Notes under the pieces: generated by a model
What the model saw: only the letters and a program-made list of their open reading frames with translations
Databases searched by the model: none
Told to the model about the DNA's origin: nothing
In this document: positions 22,498 to 30,621 of the stretch, one piece after another
Layout: every line of letters begins with the position of its first letter
Position numbering within the stretch: the first letter of the stretch is position 1
Translations under genes and position numbers: made by a program
Source: Pseudomonadota bacterium
GTDB taxonomy: Bacteria > Pseudomonadota > Gammaproteobacteria > Burkholderiales > Rhodocyclaceae
Length of the DNA: 64,000 bases
NCBI GenBank assembly: GCA_018241685.1
Contig: JAFEDJ010000067.1
Span: 186,001-250,000, forward strand
Reading direction: 5' to 3'

Positions 22498-25400
22498 ATG
22501 AAATTTGCCGAGCTTGTAGACGTCCAGCAATTGAAGGCGCTGTGCGAGAGTTTCACAGCGGCGACCGGCGCCGTCACCGCGATTCTCGAACACGATGGCG
22601 AAGTGCTGGTGGCAACGGGCTGGCAGGATGTCTGCACGAAGTTCCACCGCTGCAATTCGGGGACGGCGCAGCGCTGCCTCGAGAGCGACACCATCCTGGC
22701 GGGCCGCTTGAAGGAGGGGGAGGCCTACAACGTCTACAACTGCCGCAACGGGCTGGTGGATGTGGCGGTGCCCATCTTGGTTGCCGGCGAGCACGTGGCC
22801 AATCTGTTCACGGGGCAGTTCTTCTTCGAGAAGCCGGATCTGCCGTATTTCATCCGCCAGGCCCGAGAGTTCGGAATCGAGGAGCAGGGCTATCTCGACG
22901 CGCTGAAGAAGACCCCGGTCTTTTCCCGCGAAAAAGTGCGGTCGATCCTGGCCTTTCTGACGGACCTGGCCAAGATCATGGGGGAGATGGGGCTGGCCCG
23001 CTTGCAGATGCACGAGGCCAACCAGGCGCTGCAGAGTGCCGCGGCCATCATCAACTCGTCCAGGGATGCGATCATCGGCAAGACGCTGGACGGCACTATC
23101 ACCAGCTGGAACCCGGCGGCGGAGACGATCTTCGGTTATTCGGCCGGAGAGGCGCTGGGGCAGCCCGCCCGCATGCTGTTTCCGCCAGACCTGCAGGGCG
23201 ACGTCGAGGCGATCCTGTCCCATATCCGCTCCGGCGAGACGGTGACCAACCAGGAGATGCGGGGGCGCTGCAAGGACGGCGCGATCATCCACGTGTCGGT
23301 CACCATTTCGCCCATCCGGGATGCCGAAGGTGGCATTGCCGGGGCGTCCACGATCGCCCGCGACATCACACAGCAGGTGATGGCCAAGCGGGAGTTGTCG
23401 AATGAACGCAGTTTCCTGCGCACGCTGATCGATACGCTTCCCGACCTTGTCTGGTTGAAGGATCAGAACGGCGTCTATCTGCGTTGCAACCAGCGCTTCG
23501 AGCAGTTCTTCGGGGCCACTGAGAAGGCGGTCATCGGCAAGACCGATTACGACTTCGTCGACAAGGCGCTGGCCGATTTATTCCGCGAGCATGACCGGCG
23601 GGCCACGGAAAGGAACAGGCCGAGCATCAACGAGGAGGAGATCAGCTTTGCATCGGACGGGCATCGGGAAGTCCTCGAAACCACCAAGATCCCGATGCTC
23701 GACGAGAATGGTGGCCTGATCGGTGTGCTGGGCATCGGCCACGACATCACGCAGCGCAAGCTCTCCCAGCTGGCGCTGGAAAACAGTGAGAAGCAGCTGC
23801 GTTTCGTGCTGGAAGGGGCCGAGCTCGGCTTCTGGGACTGGAATCTGGAGACCGGCACTGTCGAGCGGAACAAGCAGTGGGCCGTGATGCTGGGTTATAC
23901 CCATGAGGAGATCCAGCGCACGACCCAGCAGTGGACCGATTTCATCTACCCCGAGGATCGTGAGCGCGCGTGGAACTCCATCGATGCCGTCCTCAAGGGG
24001 CATGCCGAGACGCACAAGATCGAGTACCGGATGCTCCACAAGGACGGGAGCGTGAAGTGGATTCTCGATCAGGCCCGGGTGATGCAGCGGGACGGGGACG
24101 GCCGGCCGTTACGCATGTGCGGCACGCACACCGACATCACGCCGCGCAAACAGGCGGAGGCCATCCTCGAGCAGCGGGAGGCGCGCTATCGCCACCTGGT
24201 GGAGAGCTTGCCGGATATTGCATATACCTATTCCGTGCTGCGCGGGGGCATCCACTATTACTCGCCGCGTGCAGTGGATGTCTTCGGCCATTCGATGGAA
24301 TACCTGCTGACCCATCCTTTCTTGTGGGCAGAATCGATCCATCCGGAGGACCAGCCGCGCGTAGGGGCGGCCGTTGCCCGGTTGCTCGCCGAGCAGACGC
24401 CCTTCAGCCTGGAGTACCGCATCCGCGACAGCGAAGGCCGCTGGCGCTGGTTCTTCGATCGTTCCCTCGGGATCCGGCTTGAAGAGGGCGACATCCTCAT
24501 TGAGGGGCTGGCGATGGACATTACCGAGACGAAGGCGATCCAGCATGAGCTCGCGGAGCACCGCAATCATCTGGAGCGGCTCGTCGAAGAACGTACCCAG
24601 GAGCTGACCTGGGCCAAGAACCAGGCGGAGACGGCGAACGTGGCGAAGAGCGCCTTTCTCGCCAACATGAGCCACGAGATCCGGACGCCACTTAACGCCA
24701 TCATCGGCATGGCCCATGTCCTGCGGCGCAGTGGTGCGACGGCGTCGCAGATCAACAAGCTGGACAAGATCGAAGCGGCCGGGGCTCACCTGCTCGACGT
24801 CGTCAATGTGATCCTCGATCTGTCGAAGATCGAGGCCGGCAAGTTCGAACTGGATGAGGCCTGGCTGAGTGTCGAGGAGCTGGCAGACAACGTCGTCAGC
24901 ATGATCGGAGGGCGCGTCAAGGCCAAGGGGCTTCGGCTCGAAACCGACATTCCACCGATGCCCCGCGGGTTGCTCGGTGACCGCACGCGCCTGCAGCAGG
25001 CGCTGCTCAACTATCTCGGCAATGCGGTGAAGTTTACCGACGCCGGCAGGATTGTCTTGCGGGCCCGCCTCGTTGAGGACGGTCTGGAGCATAGCCTGCT
25101 GCGCTTCGAGGTCAGCGATACCGGGACCGGCATCGCGCCGGACGTCATCCCGCGCCTGTTCTCCGCCTTCGAGCAGGCCGACAACTCCATCAGCCGCAAA
25201 CACGGTGGGACTGGCCTCGGGCTTGCGATCACCCGGCGCGTGGTCGAGCTGATGGGGGGTGAAACCGGGGTGACGAGCGAACTCGGCAAGGGGAGTTCCT
25301 TCTGGCTGACGGTACGCCTGCGCAAGTCGGTGCAGGCATGCAGGCCGGAGAATATCCACGGGGCGGGTGATGCCGAACAGATCCTGCGGCGGGACTTCGC

Positions 25401-25806
25401 CGGCACGCGCGTGCTGCTGGCGGAGGACGATCCGGTCAATCGTGAGGTGTCCCTGTCGATGCTGGAGGACGCCGGCCTGCAGGCCGATGTGGCGGAGGAT
25501 GGCGTCGAGGCCCTGAACCGTGTGTGTAACCAGGACTATGCGCTGATCCTGATGGACATGCAGATGCCGAACATGGATGGCCTCGAGGCGACACGGCGCA
25601 TCCGGCAACTGCCGCAAAGGAAGCGTGTCCCTATCCTGGCCTTGACCGCCAACGCCTTTGCGGAAGACCGGCTGCGCTGCGCAGAGGCGGGCATGGACGG
25701 GTTCGTGGCCAAGCCGGTGGATCCGGAAACGCTGTTCGCAGCCCTGCTGGTGTGCTTGCGGAAGTCGGCCCTCGGGGCCGTGGTGTCCGAAACGCCGAAT
25801 CCCTGA
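22498..25806 (+). CDS. PocR-PAS(x4) hybrid histidine kinase with receiver
   Basis: The protein has 1102 residues from ATG 22498. Residues 1-165 form a PocR sensory domain (KFHRCNSGTAQRCLESD, NCRNGLVDVAVPI), which binds small organic ligands or metals through Cys residues. Four PAS domains follow at about 175-295, 305-425, 430-555 and 560-680. A coiled coil leads to HisKA with His about 726 (NMSHEIRTPLNAI), then HATPase (DTGTGI, GGTGLGLAI). A receiver lies at 960-1080, with Asp about 1020 in LMDMQMPNMDG. There is no membrane helix, so sensing is cytoplasmic. No response regulator gene adjoins it, so the output partner is unknown. Confidence 0.9.
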   Translation: MKFAELVDVQQLKALCESFTAATGAVTAILEHDGEVLVATGWQDVCTKFHRCNSGTAQRCLESDTILAGRLKEGEAYNVYNCRNGLVDVAVPILVAGEHVANLFTGQFFFEKPDLPYFIRQAREFGIEEQGYLDALKKTPVFSREKVRSILAFLTDLAKIMGEMGLARLQMHEANQALQSAAAIINSSRDAIIGKTLDGTITSWNPAAETIFGYSAGEALGQPARMLFPPDLQGDVEAILSHIRSGETVTNQEMRGRCKDGAIIHVSVTISPIRDAEGGIAGASTIARDITQQVMAKRELSNERSFLRTLIDTLPDLVWLKDQNGVYLRCNQRFEQFFGATEKAVIGKTDYDFVDKALADLFREHDRRATERNRPSINEEEISFASDGHREVLETTKIPMLDENGGLIGVLGIGHDITQRKLSQLALENSEKQLRFVLEGAELGFWDWNLETGTVERNKQWAVMLGYTHEEIQRTTQQWTDFIYPEDRERAWNSIDAVLKGHAETHKIEYRMLHKDGSVKWILDQARVMQRDGDGRPLRMCGTHTDITPRKQAEAILEQREARYRHLVESLPDIAYTYSVLRGGIHYYSPRAVDVFGHSMEYLLTHPFLWAESIHPEDQPRVGAAVARLLAEQTPFSLEYRIRDSEGRWRWFFDRSLGIRLEEGDILIEGLAMDITETKAIQHELAEHRNHLERLVEERTQELTWAKNQAETANVAKSAFLANMSHEIRTPLNAIIGMAHVLRRSGATASQINKLDKIEAAGAHLLDVVNVILDLSKIEAGKFELDEAWLSVEELADNVVSMIGGRVKAKGLRLETDIPPMPRGLLGDRTRLQQALLNYLGNAVKFTDAGRIVLRARLVEDGLEHSLLRFEVSDTGTGIAPDVIPRLFSAFEQADNSISRKHGGTGLGLAITRRVVELMGGETGVTSELGKGSSFWLTVRLRKSVQACRPENIHGAGDAEQILRRDFAGTRVLLAEDDPVNREVSLSMLEDAGLQADVAEDGVEALNRVCNQDYALILMDMQMPNMDGLEATRRIRQLPQRKRVPILALTANAFAEDRLRCAEAGMDGFVAKPVDPETLFAALLVCLRKSALGAVVSETPNP

Positions 25807-25834
25807 GGTGTGCGCCGGGGGGAGTGCGGCAGGT

Positions 25835-26449
25835 TCAGCTTTCCTCCAGGGCCCGTGCTTCCAGCTGGTGGCGTGTGGCTTCGTCCAGCGCCCGCCCGCG
25901 CCAGGGGATCAGGGCCGGCACGATGCGTCGATAGGCGGCGTAGGAGTCGGGATGGCGCTGCAGGATGCGCTTCTCCTCGATGCGGCTGCCGATCACCAGG
26001 TAGGCGCTGATGCACAGCGCGGAGACCAGCCAGGGGGCGTTCATCTGCCGTGTCCAGATGAACACCAGCATCAGGAAATACCACGGGTGGCGCACCCGGC
26101 AGTGCCACGGGCTGAAGGTGAGCGGCCAGGTCTCCTGGCGCAGGCCCAGGAAAGCCGGCATCGAATAGAACTTCAGTGTATGCAGGAAGCCCAGCACCGC
26201 GGCGGCGCCGAGGCCGTGGCGGAGCCCGCTTAGCCAGGCGGGTTCGTCGAACAGCGGCGTGGCGGGCAGGCTGGCGAGGAGCGTCAGCGGGGCGGCCACC
26301 GTGAGGACGGCGAGCAGGTTGAAGGCGAGGCGGGCATGGCGGCCGCACAGGCGTTCGAGGGTCGTCCCGGCCAGCAGGCTATGGAGGGCGCCGAACAGTA
26401 GCCAGCTGGCGGCCAGCAGCAGCAGGCGGGGCAGGTCCGTATCGTTCAT
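25835..26449 (-). CDS. isoprenylcysteine methyltransferase/NnrU-like membrane protein
   Basis: The protein has 204 residues. The start is taken at ATG 26449 (MNDTDLPRLL); the longer frame adds only an uncharacteristic leader. About five membrane helices are followed by HCRVRHPWYFLMLVF and a C-terminal IEEKRILQRHPDSYAAYRR then VPALIPW. The RHP-x-Y ... EE-x-x-L-x-x-x-xP-x-xY-x-x-Y-x-x-x-VP-x-x-IP pattern is the S-adenosylmethionine-binding end of ICMT-like methyltransferases. The substrate is unknown. It converges with the PocR kinase gene, 28 bases apart. Confidence 0.7.
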   Translation of the reverse strand: MNDTDLPRLLLLAASWLLFGALHSLLAGTTLERLCGRHARLAFNLLAVLTVAAPLTLLASLPATPLFDEPAWLSGLRHGLGAAAVLGFLHTLKFYSMPAFLGLRQETWPLTFSPWHCRVRHPWYFLMLVFIWTRQMNAPWLVSALCISAYLVIGSRIEEKRILQRHPDSYAAYRRIVPALIPWRGRALDEATRHQLEARALEES

Positions 26450-26584
26450 GGGCGCATGGTGCATGAGATTGTGCGGCGCTGAGCACATAAGGACTGACGG
26501 TGGCGACTTTTTGTTATGCTGCCGCTCTCTTTTCGGCCGGCCTCGCAGTGCGGCCTAATCACCTTATTAGACGGAGTGGCGCAG

Positions 26585-27121
26585 ATGGCGTCTTTGCAGG
26601 AACAGTTCTTGAAGGCCGGTCTGGTGGACCCGAAGAAGGCCAAGAAGGTCCACCAGGACAAGACCCGGCAGCAGAAGATCGAGCGGCGTACCGGCACCGA
26701 GAGTGTCGACGAGGCACGCGTGGCGGCGCAGGAAGCCCAGCGCAAGAACGCCGAGCGGGCCCGCGAGCTCAATGCCCAGCGCGACGCGGCGGCGACCCAG
26801 AAGGCGATCGCCGCGCAGATCGCCCAGATGGTGCAGCAGAACCGCCAGCACAAGGGCGGCGGCGACATCGCCTACAACTTCACCCACGACAACAAGATCA
26901 AGCGGGTGTATGTGTCGGCCAAGGTACGTGACCACATCGTCGCTGGCCATTTGGTGATCATCTGCCGCGGCGATGTGACCGAACTGGTGCCGAAGGTCAT
27001 CGCTGACAAGATCGCCGAGCGCGATCAGTCCATCGTCGTGCAGATCAAGCGGGCCACCACCGAGGTGGCTGAGGACGATCCCTACGCCGACTTCAAGGTG
27101 CCGGACGACCTGATGTGGTGA
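26585..27121 (+). CDS. DUF2058 family protein (YaiL-like)
   Basis: The protein has 178 residues from ATG 26585, the start of MASLQEQFLKAGLVDPKKAK. A long basic, Gln/Ala-rich coiled coil (about 25-90) leads to a C-terminal domain with GDIAYNFTHDNKIKRVYVS and VIADKIAERDQSIVVQI. This is the DUF2058 layout. Escherichia coli YaiL is the best known member and is nucleic-acid associated, but its function is unsettled. The gene stands alone, divergent from the ICMT-like gene, with 135 bases between them for both promoters. Confidence 0.82.
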   Translation: MASLQEQFLKAGLVDPKKAKKVHQDKTRQQKIERRTGTESVDEARVAAQEAQRKNAERARELNAQRDAAATQKAIAAQIAQMVQQNRQHKGGGDIAYNFTHDNKIKRVYVSAKVRDHIVAGHLVIICRGDVTELVPKVIADKIAERDQSIVVQIKRATTEVAEDDPYADFKVPDDLMW

Positions 27122-27162
27122 TACGCGGGGCCGTCGTGGCCCTGCGAGTGGGTTGGCGGCGG

Positions 27163-28350
27163 TCAGCAGTTGAAGGGCAGGATGCCGACATCGAAGCGTC
27201 GTCGTTCCAGCTCGATGGTCCGGGCTGGCAAGGTCGTGCTACCGACACGGATCGGCGGTAGGGCTATGCGGTAGTGGCTCGAGCGGGCGTTGCCGAGATC
27301 GAGCTGGAAGCTGGCACGGGTGGCGCCGGAGGGGGCCACGGCATTGCCGCCGACGAGTTCGGTGGTCAGCGGAGCACGGAAGCGGAAATACGCGATGAAA
27401 CTGCCGAGCTCGATCTGCCGGGCCTCGCCGGTGGCATCGCCGGCGCTGACGCGCACCGTGATCTGCGAGGGGGACCACTCCAGATCGAGCGCGTCGGAGA
27501 GCTGGAATTCCAGCTGGCCGCGCAGCGGGTCCTTGCGGGCGGGATCGTAGATCCACCAGCGGCCGCTGACGGTCAGCGGGCCGTGCGGGAAGGCGAAGGT
27601 CTCGGTCTTCATGCTCGCCAGTTCGGCGCAGCTGACGTGTCGCGGCGCATGTGCTTCACGGAGGCAGGCTTCGGCGAGGGCCGTCTGCTCGCGGGCGAGT
27701 TGCGCCGTGCGATAGCGGATGCTGCCCGGGGCTGTACTGATGCCGTCCTGCATGGCATCGAGGTTGAAGGTCCGCGGGCCTACGTTGTGTGATGCGCTGC
27801 GGAAACCTGGCAGGGCCACCTCCAGCTGCGCGGGCGTGACGGAGAGCCACGTGAAGCTCGCCCCCAGCCGCGCCGAGAAGTCCTTCGGTGTGGGCTGGCC
27901 AGGCTGGAACAGCCTGGGGGCGGGAGCGAGGCGGGCCCAATCGACGCGGCCTGAAGCTGGCAGCGGGCTGCTGCCGGAGACATTCCAGTCGGGCGTGAAG
28001 CGCCTGGGTACGTCGTTGTCGGCGGACACGGTGACGGTGGCGTCGCTCCATTGCATGCGCGTCTCCCCGCGTAGGGTGACTTCTACCTGCAGCATGAGGC
28101 TGTTGCTGTTTTCGGCCGCCGTGGCCGGGCGCGTGGCGATGCTCAGTGTCGCGCCGTCGGCCAGCTCCAGCGCCATCGACACCGGTGCGCCGGCCGCGCC
28201 CTGGCACAGATCGCCGGCATAGCGTGGGCTGTCTTGCGGGGCAACGGGCTTGTAGTAACTGCCGAGGGGGGCCGGGATGCAGCCGCCGAGGCCGATGGCC
28301 AGCCAGGCGGCGCCAAGGCCGCGGAACACGGGAGTGGGTGATCGGGGCAT
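27163..28350 (-). CDS. putative lipoprotein, 395 aa
   Basis: The start is ATG 28350, which gives RGLGAAWLAIGLGGCIPAPL: a lipoprotein signal with Cys about residue 20. The mature protein is beta-rich throughout (SMALELADGATLSIATRP, LMLQVEVTLRGETRMQWSD, GRWWIYDPARKDPLRGQLEF) and has no recognised domain. Two late Cys (AEACLREAH, VSCAELAS) lie close together, and another is C-terminal. It is on the minus strand, 90 bases after the MFS gene, perhaps in the same transcript. Probably anchored to the outer membrane. Function is unknown. Confidence 0.6.
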   Translation of the reverse strand: MPRSPTPVFRGLGAAWLAIGLGGCIPAPLGSYYKPVAPQDSPRYAGDLCQGAAGAPVSMALELADGATLSIATRPATAAENSNSLMLQVEVTLRGETRMQWSDATVTVSADNDVPRRFTPDWNVSGSSPLPASGRVDWARLAPAPRLFQPGQPTPKDFSARLGASFTWLSVTPAQLEVALPGFRSASHNVGPRTFNLDAMQDGISTAPGSIRYRTAQLAREQTALAEACLREAHAPRHVSCAELASMKTETFAFPHGPLTVSGRWWIYDPARKDPLRGQLEFQLSDALDLEWSPSQITVRVSAGDATGEARQIELGSFIAYFRFRAPLTTELVGGNAVAPSGATRASFQLDLGNARSSHYRIALPPIRVGSTTLPARTIELERRRFDVGILPFNC

Positions 28351-28440
28351 GGCGTACGTGGGCTCCAGGGGCGGGAGCCCACGATAACGCAACGGCACGG
28401 CGGTGCACTGCGCAGCAGCGCACACGGGCGATGGCCGGAT

Positions 28441-29664
28441 TTATCCCCGGCCCAGAGTTGCGGCTGGCTGGCGCCGGCTCTTCGGCAGCAGGGCCACGAC
28501 GATACCGAGCAGTGGCAGGTAGGCGATGGCGTGATAGACGGCGTCGATGCTGGTCCGGTCGGCGAGCAGGCCCAGTACGGCGGCGCCCAGGCCGCCCATG
28601 CCGAAGGCGAAGCCGAAGAACAGGCCGGATACCATGCCGACCTTGCCGGGCATGAGTTCCTGCGCATAGACGAGGATCGCCGAGAAGGCCGACGACAGCA
28701 CCAGGCCGATGACGATGGTCAGCACCGTGGTCCAGAACAGGTCGGCGTGGGGCAGGATCAGCGCGAAGGGGGCGACGCCGAGGATGGAAGCCCAGATCAC
28801 CGGCTTGCGGCCGACGCGGTCGCCGATCGGGCCGCCGAGGATGGTGCCGGCCGCCGATGCGAACAGGAAGGCGAACAGGTGCACCTGGGCGCTCTGCACC
28901 GACAGGCCGAATTTCTCGATCAGGTAGAAGGTGTAGAAGCTGCTCAGGCCGGCGATGTAGAAATACTTCGAGAAGATCAGCACGAGCAGCACCGCCACGG
29001 CGCCCAACACCACCCTGCGCGGGTAGGGCGACTCCACCGGCGGGCGGCTGCGTGCGCCGCCGGCGATGTGGTGGGTGGCGTACCAGCGGCTGACCTGCAC
29101 CAGCAGCATGATGCCGAGCACCGCGGCGAGGCCGAACCAGGCCACGCTGTGCTGTCCGAAGGGCACGATGACGGCGGCCGCGACCAGCGGGCCGACGGCG
29201 CTGCCGGTGTTGCCGCCGACCTGGAAGACCGACTGGGCCAACCCGTGCCGCCCGCCCGAGGCGAGCCGGGCGATGCGCGACGATTCCGGGTGGAAGATCG
29301 CCGAGCCGGTGCCGACGCAGGCGGCGGCGAGCAGCACGATCTCGTAGCTCGGTGCGTAGGCGAGCAGCAGCAGGCCGAGGAGGGTGGCGGCCATGCCGAA
29401 GGGCAGGGAATAGGGTTGGGGCTTCTTGTCGGTGTACAGGCCGATCAGGGGTTGCAGCAGCGAGGCGGTCAGCTGGTAGGTGAGGGTGATCAGGCCGATC
29501 TGCCCGAAGCTGAGGTGGAAGCTGCCCTTCAGCAGCGGGTACATGGCGAGGATCAGCGACTGCATCATGTCGTTGATGAAGTGCGAGGTGCTGATCGCCC
29601 CGAGGATGCCGAAGGCGGCTTCGTTATGGCGTCCCTGCAAGGGCAGGGCGGACGGCTTTGTCAT
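28441..29664 (-). CDS. fsr: MFS transporter, fosmidomycin-resistance (Fsr) type
   Basis: The protein has 407 residues with twelve membrane helices. The N-terminal AISTSHFINDMMQSLILAMYP, then YPLLKGSFHLSFGQIGLI and GLYTDKKPQPYSL, is characteristic of the Fsr subfamily of the major facilitator superfamily. Members export fosmidomycin and other small molecules by proton antiport. FHPESSRIARLASGGRHGLAQ and GDRVGRKPVI are further family marks. An AraC-type regulator is transcribed divergently from the 166-base gap and probably controls it, as in other Fsr-like/AraC pairs. Confidence 0.82.
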   Translation of the reverse strand: MTKPSALPLQGRHNEAAFGILGAISTSHFINDMMQSLILAMYPLLKGSFHLSFGQIGLITLTYQLTASLLQPLIGLYTDKKPQPYSLPFGMAATLLGLLLLAYAPSYEIVLLAAACVGTGSAIFHPESSRIARLASGGRHGLAQSVFQVGGNTGSAVGPLVAAAVIVPFGQHSVAWFGLAAVLGIMLLVQVSRWYATHHIAGGARSRPPVESPYPRRVVLGAVAVLLVLIFSKYFYIAGLSSFYTFYLIEKFGLSVQSAQVHLFAFLFASAAGTILGGPIGDRVGRKPVIWASILGVAPFALILPHADLFWTTVLTIVIGLVLSSAFSAILVYAQELMPGKVGMVSGLFFGFAFGMGGLGAAVLGLLADRTSIDAVYHAIAYLPLLGIVVALLPKSRRQPAATLGRG

Positions 29665-29830
29665 GGTGCGGACTCTCTGTGTGGTGTACCTGCCCGCTGT
29701 CGATCAGGGGCTGGCTGCGTTGTTGTGGCATGGCTCGACGTCCGCCGATTCTAGAAATACGATGCATGCCTGTCTCACGCCATTCGGCCGTGGGGTTGCT
29801 AGAAAAAGACATTGTTTGCGGTAGGCCATC

Positions 29831-30607
29831 ATGACGGTGAAACCCCTTTTCGAGGCGCTGGCAGAGATCGACGCCAGTACCGCCCCGGTGAGCTGCCGGG
29901 CGACCGACTACCCTGCCGGCTGGGAGGTGGCGCCCCATGCCCACGGTAAGCACCAGCTGATCTACGCGGTGCACGGCGTGATGGCGGTGAAGGCCGACGC
30001 CGGGCAATGGGTGGTGCCGCCGACGCGGGGCATCTGGATGCCGGCAGGCATGACCCACGCGATCCAGTGCGTTGGCGTGGTCAACATGCGCAGCCTGTTC
30101 ATCCGGCCGGGGGCGGTGCCGAGCCTGCCGGCTGCGTCCTGCGTGGTGGGCATCTCGCCTTTACTGCGGGAGCTGATCCGTGAGGCTGCGGACGTGCAGG
30201 CGCCCTACGCATCGAACTCTCGGGACGGCCGCTTGATGCGCCTGATGCTCGATGAGCTGCGCACGCTGCCGGTGTTGCCGCTACACCTGCCGATGCCGCT
30301 AGAGCCGCGTCTGCTGGAGATCTGTACGCGCCTGCAGCAACGCCTGGACGATGTGTCCACGCTGGGCGACTGGGCGGCTCATCTGGGCGTGGACGTCAAG
30401 ACCATCCAGCGCCTGTTCCAGCGGGAGACCGGCATGACCTTCGGCAAATGGCGCCAGCAGGCGCGTCTGTTGCGGGCGCTGGAACTGCTCGCAGGCGGCG
30501 AGCGGGTCGTCGATATCGCGCTGGCCCTCGGCTACGACAGCCCCAGCGCCTTCACGACGATGTTCAAGCGCCAGTTCGGGCAGACGCCGAGCCAGTTCTT
30601 CAGTTGA
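29831..30607 (+). CDS. AraC-family regulator with N-terminal cupin
   Basis: The protein has 258 residues. The N-terminal cupin (residues 20-100: WEVAPHAHGKHQLIYAVHGV, GIWMPAGMTHAIQC) is followed by the two helix-turn-helix units of AraC proteins (TLGDWAAHLGVDVKTIQRLF and VVDIALALGYDSPSAFTTMF, then KRQFGQTPSQFF). The HAHGKHQL-x-Y-x-x-xG cupin is typical of the NimR/YdeC-like subgroup that controls a neighbouring MFS pump. Autoregulation and control of the Fsr pump from the shared intergenic region is therefore likely. The ligand is unknown. Confidence 0.82.
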   Translation: MTVKPLFEALAEIDASTAPVSCRATDYPAGWEVAPHAHGKHQLIYAVHGVMAVKADAGQWVVPPTRGIWMPAGMTHAIQCVGVVNMRSLFIRPGAVPSLPAASCVVGISPLLRELIREAADVQAPYASNSRDGRLMRLMLDELRTLPVLPLHLPMPLEPRLLEICTRLQQRLDDVSTLGDWAAHLGVDVKTIQRLFQRETGMTFGKWRQQARLLRALELLAGGERVVDIALALGYDSPSAFTTMFKRQFGQTPSQFFS

Positions 30608-30621
30608 CCGTCGAGGCGACG

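Noticed and set aside
24109..25617. Minus-strand frame of 502 codons opposite the PocR kinase
   Set aside because: It covers the kinase and receiver coding region and has no recognisable protein pattern.
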